Below, in pieces: positions 36,063 to 47,934 of a stretch of 64,000 bases of DNA (position 1 is the first letter of the stretch; each line of letters begins with the position of its first letter). The stretch is from positions 44,700,428-44,764,427 of the forward strand of contig JBCNJP010000006.1 in assembly GCA_039602395.1 (NCBI GenBank), read 5' to 3'. Origin of the DNA: Deinandra increscens subsp. villosa. Taxonomy: Eukaryota > Streptophyta > Magnoliopsida > Asterales > Asteraceae. The position numbers and the translations under genes are program-made. The notes under the pieces were generated by a model that searched no databases, was not told where the DNA came from, and worked only from the letters and a program-made list of their open reading frames with translations.

Positions 36063-36064
<2 letters not shown>

Positions 36065-37170
36065 TACACCTCATATTAAGCATGTATAATAGTGAGTCAT
36101 ATAAGTTTCATACAATGGTTTCTAGTTTAAGCATGTTAGTCATAACATAACTCTACCATGATTTACTATCACTAATACGGATCCTAAAATTACCAAGTTT
36201 ATAGCTTTACACACCAAGTTGCGTTCTCAAACTTAATTCACAAAATCTTACATGAGTCTTGGTCATCTTCCATAATAAGTTGCAACTAAAAGCTTGGCTA
36301 ATATGACTAAGCACATTAATCTATTAACATGTTCCGAAAAAATTGAGTTGTTGCACACTGATTTTGTGATGGCCAAAAGGAGGTCGAAAACACAGTCAAT
36401 TGGAGTGCCACCACCTGGGCTTGAAAGCTAACATATTAAGGTTGATTCTGGAAAAAGAATCACTCAATTCCGATAAGAATTGAGTGAGTTATGGTGTCCC
36501 GAAGTTGACCCAAAAACCTGACAGCAAGCTGTCCAAAAACGTGATTCATTTAAGTTTGTATAAAAGTTCGTTTGACCATTTAGTTGAGTTCTATACATCA
36601 TGAAATTGTTATTAACCCCATTTAATTAGTCATATTAATAACAACTCAGTTTATAATTATTCAATAAGATCATCATGCGATAACCTTACTATAACACATG
36701 AATGTAGAGCACATAATTACACATTCTACATTTGGGTTTGAGTTTACGAGCAAGGCTCCTATCTTCTTTCAACATTCATTAATGAATAGAAATATTCAGA
36801 TAAGGATTTATTAATAACAAGGAGCACGTGGTGAACAACTAGATTTAATAATTTGTAGGTTTCAAAAGGCCTTAAAGGTTAGCATACACATTCAAGTTCG
36901 AAGGTCATGGATCGATTCACACATCATTGTACAACATCACAGCAACCCGTTGGTCCCCCAAATTCAAGCATCCCATTTACGGATATTTAACTACATGATC
37001 ATGCGCATAGCAAGAATCGGCATACATCTAGTAAACGACTTCAGACAAGAATACATGGAGAAATCGGGTTCTTAAAGTCGATAGAGTGTCGGATCTATCA
37101 AGGGTCTACATACCTTTGATCCGAGAGTAAGAGAGATTTCGAGAGCGTGTTTGCTACTCGTGGATCTTTG

Positions 37171-37548
37171 TGTTGATCAATTCAATCAAGTAATACATAA
37201 AAACATATAAGGTGAGGACATACCGGTAGGGATTGAGATTATAGATGACGATGATGATGCCATAGCCATGATGTTCCTCTTCCCTTTAGATGTCTTCTAT
37301 TGATGGATTTTGTGACTAAAGAGAATAGTGTATGTGGTGGTGTTGTTTATGTTCTTTAGTCATATATTTATAAGACATCAAAGGGCAAGAGACCTTTCAT
37401 ATTATGTCATTATTCCCATCAAATAATGACTATATTAATAAGGACTTTATGTCATACATTAATAAGGACTTTATATGACTTAATATCATTTTGGTAGTTA
37501 TTAACAAATGATCCCAAAGGACACATTCATGTAGGTATATTTCCAACA
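37171..37548 (-). repeat. Copia-like LTR (3' LTR, minus strand)
   Basis: On the minus strand it starts TGTTGGAAATATACC and ends TTGATCAACA (TGTTG..CAACA ends). A TATA-like CTTATAAATATATGA lies inside. Just upstream, CAAGTGGGAGAA (minus, 37549-37560) is a typical copia polypurine tract. It interrupts LTR D after CTTTG. The partner 5' LTR is not present. Confidence 0.8.
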
Positions 37549-39567
37549 TTCTCCCACTTGTCCGAGTGATCATTTATGATGAACATTTTTAAAGTTTGGC
37601 CAAGTTAATAACACTCATCAGATTTCGAATTTTAAACTGTAGTAGAAAAATACAGTCATTGAGTTATTCTAAACTCAAGACCCCATTAATCATACTACAA
37701 TTGAAAAACGAACATAAGAAATTAAGGACCAAAATGACTAGATTGATGCCCTTAACGTTTGATTTATATGTAAAACTGTCTATATGTCGTTTAGGCATGC
37801 ATAACATATTCAGAGACAAAATAAATCAAAACGGATGAGGAATAGTTAATAATTAGTCATTCATATTATGACATGATCGGTCATTAGTAAACCTCGTCTT
37901 TATTATGAGCTCTAAGAAAAGACTTATGAGGATAGACCTTAAGTTATAGGATCCTTAAGCATATCATGAATGTTTTCAATACAAGGACTTAGTTTCCTTT
38001 ACTTGTTCTTAAATGAATAATAATCTTGTATCGAAAATTTAATGCAGCTCCGCTCAAAACTGTTACTGTCTTAAGAGATTAGGATAGCTGACTTTATCAC
38101 AATGAGTCTTCAATATGTTATGTTTGGAGTTACGGAATTATGAGTCTACTGATAAATTTACCAACAACATCTAGTGACAAACATATCATGTCATAATAAC
38201 TTAGGTTGTTGTTATCAGTTTCTTGTGACTCATCCATGATCCATTAGACAAATCTGTCCGCAGACATAAGGATATACCCCTGAGTTGACATTTCATTTCC
38301 TTTGAATACAATAAAGTCAAAATTTAGAGATAGTCAACTACTTTAAGTTTCTCACTTCTTCTATAGTTCAAATTTATAGTCTTTCGTTTCTTATAGATAT
38401 TGAAATGCCATCTTAGATGCTTTATGATGAACTAAACTTAGGAAATGATTTTCATCACTTCTAGTATTTCAGCAATGTAGGAAATATCTAAATGAGTATA
38501 GACTTGAACATACGTAAGACTTCTAACTAATGAAGTATAAGATTTAATTAGTTAAACCTTTATAATTAATCTCCTTTAGTTACTAGAGTTACAGACTGAG
38601 AGCAGCGTTGCATATTGTAATGTGTTGAACACATAATTAAGTCTTATGAGACTTAATTAATGTCTCATAAGGTTGGTATTGGTGTATTTTGATGCTTGTT
38701 GCATAAGAAGCATCTCCAAGATTTTAATGTCAAAATTATGCGAGAATAAGTCGCTTTGACACATGCAACAAAACTAATATATTACTTCCCTAAAATAATG
38801 TATATAAGGGCAAATGTTGTATTAGTTTCTCCCACTCATCTTAAGGTAGGCCCATTTATCCACTTATTCTTGATGAAGAATGGTTACATTTTTAATTTCA
38901 TCAAACTTTAAATTTCACTTGTAAGTTTGCTTACTTTAACCCTTTATATGAATTTACTCATCTTAGAGACTAAGTGTCTTTTACTTTCAGGCTTGAAACC
39001 TTGAGCTTTGTTTATGAACATGTCTTTATGTTGACTGAGTATTGAGGAAAGATATTTTATAAGTCCGTTAAATGTCACTCTTAATTATGAGTGAGTTATA
39101 AGGACAGTGATAATCTCTCAAAGAATCATTTAGAAAAAAAAAGGTTCTTAATTGATAATAGCCTTTAGTTACCAACCATGGTTTATAACGTTCAATTTCT
39201 CCTTTCGGATTTTAGTTTAGCTATGGAAAACGAAACTTCAAACGTTATTCTGATTTAGGGAGTTAAGCTCATTAATGATTGCTTTATTCCATCAGATGAT
39301 TTGATTGATCGCTAATAATGGCTCTAGTATAAGAGATATGATTAGTAATCTTTCCAATATCCATGTGAGCTTTATTAAGGTAGGTTCATAATCATCAAAG
39401 TTAATAGGCAACTTATGCCTTGATGACCTACTAAGCTGGATCGAACGGGTTAGAAGTAAAACCATTAATAATTTCATAGATTTCCTCTTGATATTTAAGT
39501 CAGGTATATTAGGAGTAACATTATTTTCTAAGTGTGTGGAAGTGGATTACTGTTATCACAGCGTGAT

Positions 39568-39638
39568 GTACAAGAGGTGTAATCAGAGTTAAATTCAAAG
39601 ATTAAATTTAACTTTGTCTCTCCCCCCGCCTCTTGTAC
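39568..39638. repeat. 71-nt two-part hairpin
   Basis: Outer arms GTACAAGAGGTG and CGCCTCTTGTAC pair at 11 of 12 positions. Inner arms AGTTAAATT and AATTTAACT pair perfectly. A C-rich run sits on one side between the arms. It could be a tiny MITE remnant or an RNA structure; no target duplication is obvious. Confidence 0.7.
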
Positions 39639-41503
39639 TTTTAGGCAAGTCATGGATAAGGACTTTCTTACTCCTCCCACTAACCTCAGAAGAGAAGTCA
39701 TTGATAAGGACTTTGATTGCTCCCACTAATCTTAGAATTTCTTAGGAACTTGGTATGCAACATGCTTAGTGTTGAGGATTTTTAAGGTTTAATTGCGGCT
39801 AATAACCAATCATATGGTTTATACTTAGTTTCCTTCATGTCCGGATTTTAGAAGGAATTTTAGGGACATATTAGGTAACCTTGTTTAGCATATGATTTGT
39901 TGTTTTTAGAGCCTTGGTATATAGAAATAGATGTATAACTTAGATAACATATTTATTATCATGTTTATAAGGATATTTAGATGCATAACTTAATAATGTA
40001 TCTTTAGAAGTATCATACATGATCTACTGGTTCACACTAGTATGATCCTAATGGATTTGAGAATGTTACCATAATTTGTATGTCAATCTTAGTATTTAAT
40101 CTATTAAATCTAATCTCACAACTTTTTATTATATGGTTAAGTTGATTTTCAACTTCTTCCTTAAAAGTTTAAGGTGAGAAAGAAATTTTTTCTTATTTAA
40201 GTACAAGAATAAATAATCAGTAAATGAGTGATAAATGTGTTACGCCCAGATATTCCATTTTAGGATAAGGTCCACATTTATATTTGAGTTTTGTTGAGTT
40301 AGAACTCTTGGTGAAAACTTATTTATTCCCTTATACACATATTGTCTTTGTTAAGTTCTCACTTACGTGATAACAAAGATTGTGAACATTTATTTTCTAG
40401 TTATAAGTTATAAAGATTTCAACCCACGTAAAGAAAACTAGATAAGTATAACCAACAACTTTGAGAGTTTAGGGTAGTAGTGACATTTGTCATAGTCGTT
40501 TGAAACCTTTTAACCGTCGATGTCTTACTTTAGTAATGATACTAGGTTCCAAGTGATCTTAGATCATAATAAGGTATCATAAAGTGTAGTACATTGATAG
40601 ATTTTCATGGTTTGTACAACTTTGACATTGATTTTGTCACTTACTCTCATAATAGTGGTTGTTTGGTTTATTCCTAGTGTATGGATTATAAGAGATCTTT
40701 ATAAGACTAGATTTAATCCACTGTGTTAATCTTAAAATTAATGGGCACAATTATCATTGTTGATTATTATTTGTTAGCTAGTTGTTCCTATAAGGATTTA
40801 GAACTGGAAGTTTTCTTGTATCTTATTTTAGAAATTAGAACTATCCTCCTTATTTAAGTTATTTTAATTATATAAGGGTTAGTGATTGTGAGGTGAACAA
40901 ATCCGCTTTTCTAGTTTAAGGCATTATATATCCCTTATGCACAATGCTATCAAGCACTCATTTTTCTTCTAGTACTTATAAGTGTCATGACTAATTTTTA
41001 AGTAGCATGTAATTGTGCCAAGAAAGGATTCACTAAGAAATGCACTAGAAAAACCTTCAATTTTGAAACATGTGTAAGCCCTTTAAGGGTCATGTTTTAT
41101 GATGTGTTTACTAAATCATTAACCAAATTTATACTTTGCACTAAGCATATTAGATGTTAAGTGTTTGCATGCATTTAGGAAGTTCATTTGAATTTTTATT
41201 ACTCACTCAATGTTTAGATTAGGATATCTAAAACATCTCTACTGATTTTTGATATTTGGGGAATCTTTATCATCATAAGAGACATTTGACTTTACTCGTT
41301 TATAATGCCCTAACTGTAATATATTTATATCGTAAGGCAATGAGAGTCTTTTGTCTTAACAGATAATCAAGATCATTATGATAAGAGGAAAAGTTGTATG
41401 TAAACATTTAGTGATTGTAAATCTAGAGTGGATAATTTATGGAGATTAAAGGTTATATTAGTTTAAAAGAAGATCTAAGAGTGACTATATAGGGTACTTA
41501 AAA

Positions 41504-41640
41504 AACTAAGGCACAATGATTATGATAAACTAAGGCATAATAGAAATGTATAATCATAAACTAAGCCATAATAATACATTATGATGAACTAAGGCATAAT
41601 AGAATGCATAATCATAAATTAAGGCATAGTAATAAGGCAC
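41504..41640. repeat. Short interspersed repeats AACTAAGGCATAAT
   Basis: Several variants of AACTAAGGCATAAT or TAAGCCATAATA, separated by AT-rich spacers with ATGCATAATCATAA words. Probably a local slippage product next to the 71-bp array. Confidence 0.6.
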
Positions 41641-41727
41641 AAAGTTTTAAAACAAAAGAAGATGTGACATATTCTGTTATAACACCAAAATAACAGACTA
41701 GTTAGGTTCTACTTAAATGAATCGGCT

Positions 41728-42265
41728 TTCGCTTTGGTTACTTGCCTATCACCTAAGCATTATGAACAAATTGAATATAAATTTCTATTTGAACATTGAC
41801 TTCGCTTTGGCTATGAACAATATTCAAATGTTATGAACAAATTTAGTATAAAGTTCTACTCAAATATTGGCTTCGCTTTGGCTATGACCAATATTCAAGT
41901 ATCATGAACAAAGTATATATAAGGTTCTGCCTAAACGATGGCTTCGCTTTGGCTATGACCAATATTTAAGCATAATGAACAAATTTAAATGTAAAGTTCT
42001 ATTTGAACATTGGCTTCGCTTTGGCTATGACCAATATTCAAATGTTATGAACAAATTAAGTATAAAGTTCTACTCAAACATTGGTTTCGCTTTGGCTATG
42101 ACCAATATTCAAGTATTATGAACAAATTGAATATAACGTTCTATTTGAACATTGGCTTCGCTTTGGCTATGACCAATATTCAAATATTACGAACAAATCA
42201 AATATAAGGTTCTACTTGAACATTGACTTCGCTTTGGCTATGACCAATATTCAAGTATTATGAAA
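41728..42265. repeat. 71-bp tandem array, eight copies
   Basis: TTCGCTTTGG occurs at 41728, 41801, 41872, 41943, 42015, 42086, 42157 and 42228, spaced 71-73 bp. The unit continues CTATGACCAATATTCAAG, ATTATGAACAAATT, then a GTTCTA segment. Copies alternate between two subtypes (ACTCAAA versus TTTGAAC before the core), hinting at a two-unit higher-order repeat of about 142 bp. Confidence 0.9.
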
Positions 42266-42525
42266 ATGCTTTAAGAGATAAATTATGACATATAAGTACA
42301 ACACATCTCCTTTGGATAGAAATGCAATATTTATGTAATTTAGCCTAAAGTATTCATGTGTATCACTAAATAATTAGCCTTTGGGTTCACTAATTAACAA
42401 CACACATAACTACTTTAAATGATAGCATTAAACTTCAATATAGAAACCAAAATAAATTCCACTGAAGTTACAATTAAGTATTTAAGTGTATGATTAATAC
42501 AAAAGTTCTAATAAATAACACTAAT

Positions 42526-43472
42526 AAATGGCATATGCCTATAAGCGAATGTGCCGAAAGGACATGTGAATGTGGTCTTTTCTTGGTCTTCGGGTGCAAT
42601 CAGGATCTTGCAGTATCCTGAGAACCCGTCCAAGTCGTGCCCTGCTAGTCTTTCTAGTATTTGATCCATGAAGGGTAATGGGAAGTGATCCTTCCTAGTG
42701 GCATCATTTAGCTTACAATAATCAATTCATACACGCATCACGTTAGAGTTCTTATTGAAATGAAATCATCATTATCGTTTCTTACGACTGTCATTCCCCC
42801 CTTTTTAGGAATGACCTGAACTGGACTTACCCATGGAGAATCTGAGATTGGGTAAATTAATCCAGCATCTAGATGTTCTAGAACTTCTTTTCTCACCACA
42901 TCCTGCATGTTGGGGTTGATTCGCCATTGTGGTTGTACCACAGGTTTGTACGAGTCTTTTATTAATATCTTATGGGTGCAGAAGGATGGGTTAATGCCCT
43001 TGATATCCATAATCTTCCAAGACATAGCCTCTTTATTTTGTTTAAGCATTTCGATAAATTTTTCTTTTTGGTGAGGCTCTAAGTCGGAGGCAATGATTAC
43101 AGGTAGCTTAGAATTTTCCTCGAGAAATGCATACTCCAAGTGAGCAGGGAGTTCTTTTAGTTCTACCTCAGGTGGCTCTTCCCCTGAGGGTTTCATGCTG
43201 ATTTTTGAAGAATCCTCTAAGGCATAGCAGTTAGTATCCTCGTTGAAGATTAGTTTAAGCATTTTTGGTTCGCATTCTTCAGTGGGTGAGCAAGGAATAT
43301 CGAGGTTCGGTTGTATTAATATATGCGATATATCAGGTTCAACTTCCGGCTCATCCTCTAGTGCTTCTCCATAGTTCACTATCTCATCCTGAAGGGAATA
43401 TAAAATATTATCTTGATCTGGGTCGTGCTCCAGGCTTTGGTCGATGTCGATTGAGAGAGATTCTACATCCAA
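42526..43472 (-). pseudogene. Athila reverse transcriptase, N-terminal half (element A)
   Basis: Minus strand: KELPAHLEYAFLEENSKLPV, then PSFCTHKILIKDS, EVLEHLDAGLIYPISDS, WVSPVQVIPKKGGMTV (RT start), then after a frameshift LNDATRKDHFPLPFMDQ, LDGFSGYCKI, TTFTCPFGTFAYRHMPF. It stops exactly there; the catalytic YxDD half is missing. The cut marks the border with the copia-like sequence. Confidence 0.9.
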
Positions 43473-43493
43473 TCTCAGAGTTAGTCGTCCCTT

Positions 43494-43841
43494 TTAAACA
43501 TCGATCAGGGTACATGTAGTGGCTAGGAATGGAAGTCCAAGGATCATTGGAATATTTTTGTCCTCGTCCATGTCTAGAATGACGAAATCTACCGGGAATG
43601 CGAAATTCTTGACTTGTACCATTATGTCCTCTGCTATTCCTCTTGGGTACTTGAAATATCGATCTGCTAGCTGAATACTCATTCGTGTCGGCCTAGGTTC
43701 TCCTAGTTCAAGCTTTTTGAAAAACGAATAGGGCATCAGATTTATGCTAGCTCCTATATCGGCGAGGGTGTTCTTAATTTCACACCCTTGAATGTGACAA
43801 TGAATGGTGAAGCAGCCTAGATCTTTCCTTTTACAAGGCAA
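43494..43841 (-). pseudogene. Athila protease (element A)
   Basis: Minus strand: FTIHCHIQGCEIKNTLADIG, ASINLMPYSFFKKLELGEP, FVILDMDEDKNIPMILGLPF. The usual DxGA catalytic motif appears as ADIGAS. Aspartic protease that would cleave the gag-pol polyprotein. A stop separates it from RT. Confidence 0.85.
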
Positions 43842-44052
43842 AGTCTTATAGCAGACTGCAGTGCAAGCTTCATTTAGGGTAACGAGGGATATCCCTTCAA
43901 ACTTTTTCTTATTAGCTGTAAAATTCTTGAAGAATTTTTTGATTTTAGAAATTTGCTCTACGGCTTATAGAAGTGGTATGCGAACTTCAAAAGGCTTGAA
44001 AAGATCATGAAGTTTCGTATATTCAGATTCTTCCTTAGATCTCTTCATTCTT

Positions 44053-45101
44053 TCAGGAAATGGCAGTGGTGGTTGTATTCATCTGACTTCTCTTTTGCTT
44101 TTGTTGGTTCCTAGCTGAGCTTTTCTTTGCGTCCAGATTTTCCTTCTTAATTTCTTCAGTCATTTTCTTTTGTGTATCGGGCTCGGTTACCTTAGTGATG
44201 CTTTCTTTATTTTCAACCTTCCCACTCCTTTTAGCTATATTGACCGTCTCCGTATAGACTCTATAGGGTTCGGAATTTCGTAGATCGCGAAGCACCTACT
44301 TAAGGCTATTGAGTTCTGTCATCACTCTTATCATGTCTTCATTTTGTTGTGTAGCCGCTACCTTTAATAAGTGTTGGGTTCCCAATGCTATCTATTGAAG
44401 CTCTAGAATATCTTCTCTATTTATACCAACACCTTCTTTTACTTCAGTTAATGCTTTAGTAAGTTGGGATTGAGTGTTAGTCCTCGTAGCATTCACTGTT
44501 TCATGTTCGAGCTGAATTCCTTCGACAGTCGTAGTGAGGGTGATTAAAAAAATGACTCGATGGATGCGGTTTGAGCAGAAATGTTGTTTAGATGAAAATG
44601 AGGTTTATCTGTTGGCCAATGGCACTCATTATTAATAACGGTTTCTATTATCTCTTGAGGTTTTTCAAAACATAGTCCTAACCATGATCCTTGAGCGCTC
44701 ATATCTAAAGGTAGACGAGTTTTAGGAAATATCGCCCAGTAGAATGTAGGCAGCGGTAATCCGTCGTCGAATATGTGGTGAGGAAAACTCCTAATGAGTG
44801 ATGTGTATCGCTCCCAAGCATCGTAGAAAGATTCGTCTTCTTGTTGTTTGAACGCTAGAATTTGAGATCGGATTTGTCCAGTAAGTGACATCGGAAAGTA
44901 TTATTCAACAAATCGAGTAGAGAGGTCTTTCCAGTTTGTGATTAAACCTTGTTTAAGAGAAGTGAGCCATCTCTGAGATGCTCCTTTGAGGCTGAATGAG
45001 AATAGGCAAAGTTTGACATCGTCTTCAATGAATCCCTCAATTTGGAAGGTATAGCAAAAATATTCAAAACTATCGAGATGAGGAAGAGGTTCTTCCACCA
45101 C
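44053..45101 (-). pseudogene. Athila gag (element A)
   Basis: Minus strand: EPLPHLDSFEYFCYTFQIEG, LCLFSFSLKGASQRWLTSL, ITNWKDLSTRFVE then a stop, YFPMSLTGQIRSQILAFKQ, ESFYDAWERYTSLIRSFPHH. This is the capsid region of Athila/Tat gag. The C-terminal lysine-rich remainder (44053-44295) is in another segment after stops. Confidence 0.85.
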
Positions 45102-45316
45102 GGAACCAGAGAATTGGGCTTTGCTTTCGAGTTGATTGATGAAACTAGGATTATTTTAAAAGGCAGTTGCCTTGGTTTGCGGTTTCACGATACAAGACTG
45201 TGAGAGTGCAACGGATGGCCTACTGTACCATCCGATGAACGTTCCCGAAGTATCCATAAGAATGGATACCGAAGGTGAAAAAAACACCATAGTAAGATTA
45301 TTTTCAAGATTTGTGT

Positions 45317-45334
45317 TCCTCGGAAACGGCGCCA
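45317..45334 (-). other. Primer binding site (tRNA-Asp-like), element A
   Basis: Minus strand TGGCGCCGTTTCCGAGGA, nine bases from LTR B. It differs at two positions from TGGCGCCGTTGCCGGGGA, the Asp-tRNA primer site typical of Athila elements. Between it and gag (45102-45316) is an untranslated leader with no feature I can name. Confidence 0.85.
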
Positions 45335-45343
45335 AAAACTCTT

Positions 45344-47012
45344 TGATGCACGTGAGTCGTATATATATAAGGACTTTTAGCATGCAGAAGTTTTAAATTT
45401 ATAAACCTAATGATAAATAAGGAATCAATCACATGCAAACAGGTAAGTGTACCTATCGCAGCTTATAGTATAAATCCTAATAGCTAGAATCGGGTGTCAA
45501 ACACAAGGAACACGTTTTCTAATAAAAATTTTATTACGCAGGGAAAAATCACCAAACAAACAATAATATGAAACGAGAACTATAATATAATTTAAAGCAT
45601 CATCTTGATATCGAATCCTCTTGTATGCAAACAACTATCATGAATAACTATCTATGTAACTCTTTCTAAAGATAGCTAGGCACCTAGCTAGATTAAACCT
45701 AACTTCTATTAAACCAGCCATGGGTATGAAATTCATGACATGCTTTCGTTAGAGAACACATCTCAGTGAATAGGAATCCTACGATGCTATAGACACACAT
45801 CAAAGAAAACCTAACATAGTGCTCATCACTTAATCATTAAAGTATTAACTAGCAATTGTTCATCCAATTATATACCACAATAGTGCTAACTAACGCATGG
45901 AACATAACAAGATAAGAAAGATTACTATAGTCCAAGAATCAGTTATGATAACTAGTCCTAACTGCACACAAGATAACCATATTCATTCAATCAATGATTT
46001 ATATTTCTTCCAAAACATAATCGTAAGCCAAATAGCATTCGTAAACCTTATTGACCTAAAGATAGATTTACCAAGATATAGAATTGGCCAAAAACTAGAA
46101 CCTAGAGAAACCACATCATTGACAAGACAAACATAGTAATCATGCACACATATATATATATATTTAAATACTAATCAGATCAATCAATGTTTCAAAACCA
46201 CATGCATAGATAATCATTAATTAATGAGTCATTGTGCTACAAGATTCATCTCCACCAAGATGATGGTGGAGTTTAGCTATTCATGGCAGAAACAAGATCT
46301 AAGACAGATTGTAATAAGCCAAACATGATGAAATTAACAAACGAAAACCGAAATCGAAAGATTATAACTAGCGGAATGATGAATACTAACTCCAATCTTG
46401 ATTCGATTCTTCGATTGTTTCCTCTTAGCTCCTGGAACCGTTTTGGAACAGGAAAAAACATCCCCTGGTTCGTAGAAGTGGCTAACCCCTTGATTAAAAC
46501 GAAACGTTCTATTTATAGTGAAAATTAGGGTTTTCTATATACTGTGCACGTAACGGCCCGTTTTGGGAAAACGAGCCGTTTCGAGGCTGAATTCCATAAC
46601 GGCCCGCGAATAAAAGTTGCTCGGTTTAACCCTGGCTACCTTCTGGCACCTTTGTGCGCTTCGCATATCGCGTAGAGTTGGTTGTCCACCCTTCGCGTAC
46701 CGCGAAGGGTTGGATTTCAAATTTTTTCTTGTTTTTGCTTTCTTGATCTCTCGCTTCGACTCGGTCGCGGTCCGGCTTTTCTTTTAACTTGTCTTCCTTC
46801 CCTTCTATGCTATGAATCCTAACCGATCATATAAATGCAAAATAAACCATGTATTTTACTCGAAATTCGTTAACTTTAACAAATTGTTACTTGAAATCGC
46901 GTTTTCGATAAAGCTACACAATTTGATATTAGATTTGACAGGAAATAACCAGTAATTAACCAAAAGATGTGTGAAAATGTATATAAAAACATGTTACATT
47001 TGAAGCACATCA
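45344..47012 (-). repeat. LTR B (5' LTR of element A)
   Basis: 1669 bp, TGATGCACGTGAGTCG to GAAGCACATCA; partner of LTR A. No genes inside. Confidence 0.9.
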
Positions 47013-47934
47013 ATTGTATCATAGAAATCACAAACATAATAACAATTTAGCATACCAACAACAATAAAATATTAAGTTCATGACTACAAGCAAGTGGGGA
47101 AACTAGGAATCATAATAAAATTTGCATTTACCACTTTGACAAAACATAAGCAAGTAAGAGTGATGAAATTCGTACCTTACAGTGTTGAAGGATGGAATAT
47201 GAAGCTTCTTGCACAACAATGGAAGAACACCCATAAACCCCCAAAATTCTTAAAACCCAGGAAAATGACCTAAACGGCAAAATCAGTGAAAACCAAGTTG
47301 AAATTATGCTTCCTCTCAAAAATCCACTCAAGATAGACTCATGAATCGCAAGATTTGGTGGAGATTTGAGAGAGTTATGAGTTTGAGAATTAGGGTCTTG
47401 TGCTTGGGAAGAAGATAGATGATGGGGAAAGAAAGATGAAAAGTAAATGGTGTTGGCAAGGAATCGATGGAGGGCTTTTGTGGATTTATTTTTGTTTTTT
47501 TTTCACTAAAAACAAATCAGTAAAAACAAACTGGCCGCTTTTAATGCCCAGCTCATGCCTCACTTTCCCAGGCTCCACCGTAAGCTATGGTGGACCTGGC
47601 TCTTTTTTCTTCATCGTGGGTCAGCATCTGGCCGACGTAAAGTAGGGACTTCCCACCCTAAGCTATGGCATAGCCATAAGCTACGGTGGGAGCTGGGTGA
47701 TTTTCCTAAAAAAAATTGTAATTATCTATAAAACTTTGACTAAAAATTTATTTTTTTTTCAAATTTTCATCACCCCTCGTGAAAATTTCGTGTTGTCCCC
47801 AACATTATCTCGGACTACTAAATGATTTGGGACTTCCCCACACTTGGTGTTTTTCTATGGGAAATAAAGGAAAAAAAACTAAAATTAACTTGTATAGAAC
47901 TGGGAGTTAAGCCACCAGTTGACTCCGAATTGCC
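47013..47934 (-). other. Spacer of element E between pol and env-like ORF
   Basis: Non-coding. It holds a cluster of CCGTAAGCTAYGG-type palindromic words (47577-47690) like those at 5176-5310. Its position between integrase (ends 47935) and element A is consistent with an untranslated spacer of element E. Confidence 0.45.

Larger units (their letters stand above)
15004..37170 (-). mobile_element. Element C/D: decayed Tekay-type chromovirus, split by element N
   Basis: Minus-strand element with LTR C (3') at 15004-17101 and a truncated LTR D (5') from 34321. A tRNA-iMet primer site adjoins LTR D and polypurine tracts adjoin LTR C. Between them are a decayed pol (17110-20540) and gag (32706-33260), separated by the younger element N. 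The right end is lost: LTR D stops at 37170 where a copia-like LTR begins, so no target duplication can be checked. Heavily mutated throughout. Confidence 0.85.
34321..37170 (-). repeat. LTR D (5' LTR of element C/D), truncated
   Basis: Starts TGTCACACCCTCAAAATCC and follows LTR C, but holds about 1.5 kb more (34838-36366). Part of that extra segment (GGGTGGGGTTTGTCAAACCC, then AGTAGTACTACT near 34900) matches, inverted, the LTR of element N (around 23140), so it is probably original and C is deleted. Similarity to C ends at GATCTTTG (37170), where the copia-like LTR begins; the last ~0.75 kb is missing. Confidence 0.88.
37549..42525 (-). mobile_element. Coding-free internal region of a copia-like or LARD-type element
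   Basis: About 5 kb with no recognisable gag or pol on either strand and only short accidental frames. Several GTGGGAG-type polypurine words occur on the minus strand (about 37555, 38830, 39680, 39720). It contains a long hairpin, short AACTAAGGCATAAT repeats (41504-41640) and a 71-bp tandem array. Either the coding region decayed beyond recognition or this was always a non-autonomous large derivative. Its right edge abuts element A's RT. Confidence 0.5.
8895..47012 (-). mobile_element. Element A: Athila-type Ty3/gypsy, complete ends, heavily nested
   Basis: Bounded by two similar LTRs (8895-10535 and 45344-47012), each starting TGATG and ending CATCA. A tRNA-Asp-like primer site next to LTR B fixes the direction as minus, with gag, protease and RT following in order. 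The internal part is interrupted by element C/D (from 15004), by a copia-like LTR sequence (37171-42525) and by plastid DNA (12653-14211). The second half of RT, RNase H and the start of integrase are missing, so sequence was deleted as well as inserted. The LTRs differ at several percent of positions in a side-by-side read, older than element N. Confidence 0.85.

Noticed and set aside
41728..42265. CRISPR array
   Set aside because: Repeats are contiguous 71-bp satellite units without unique spacers, and this is plant DNA.
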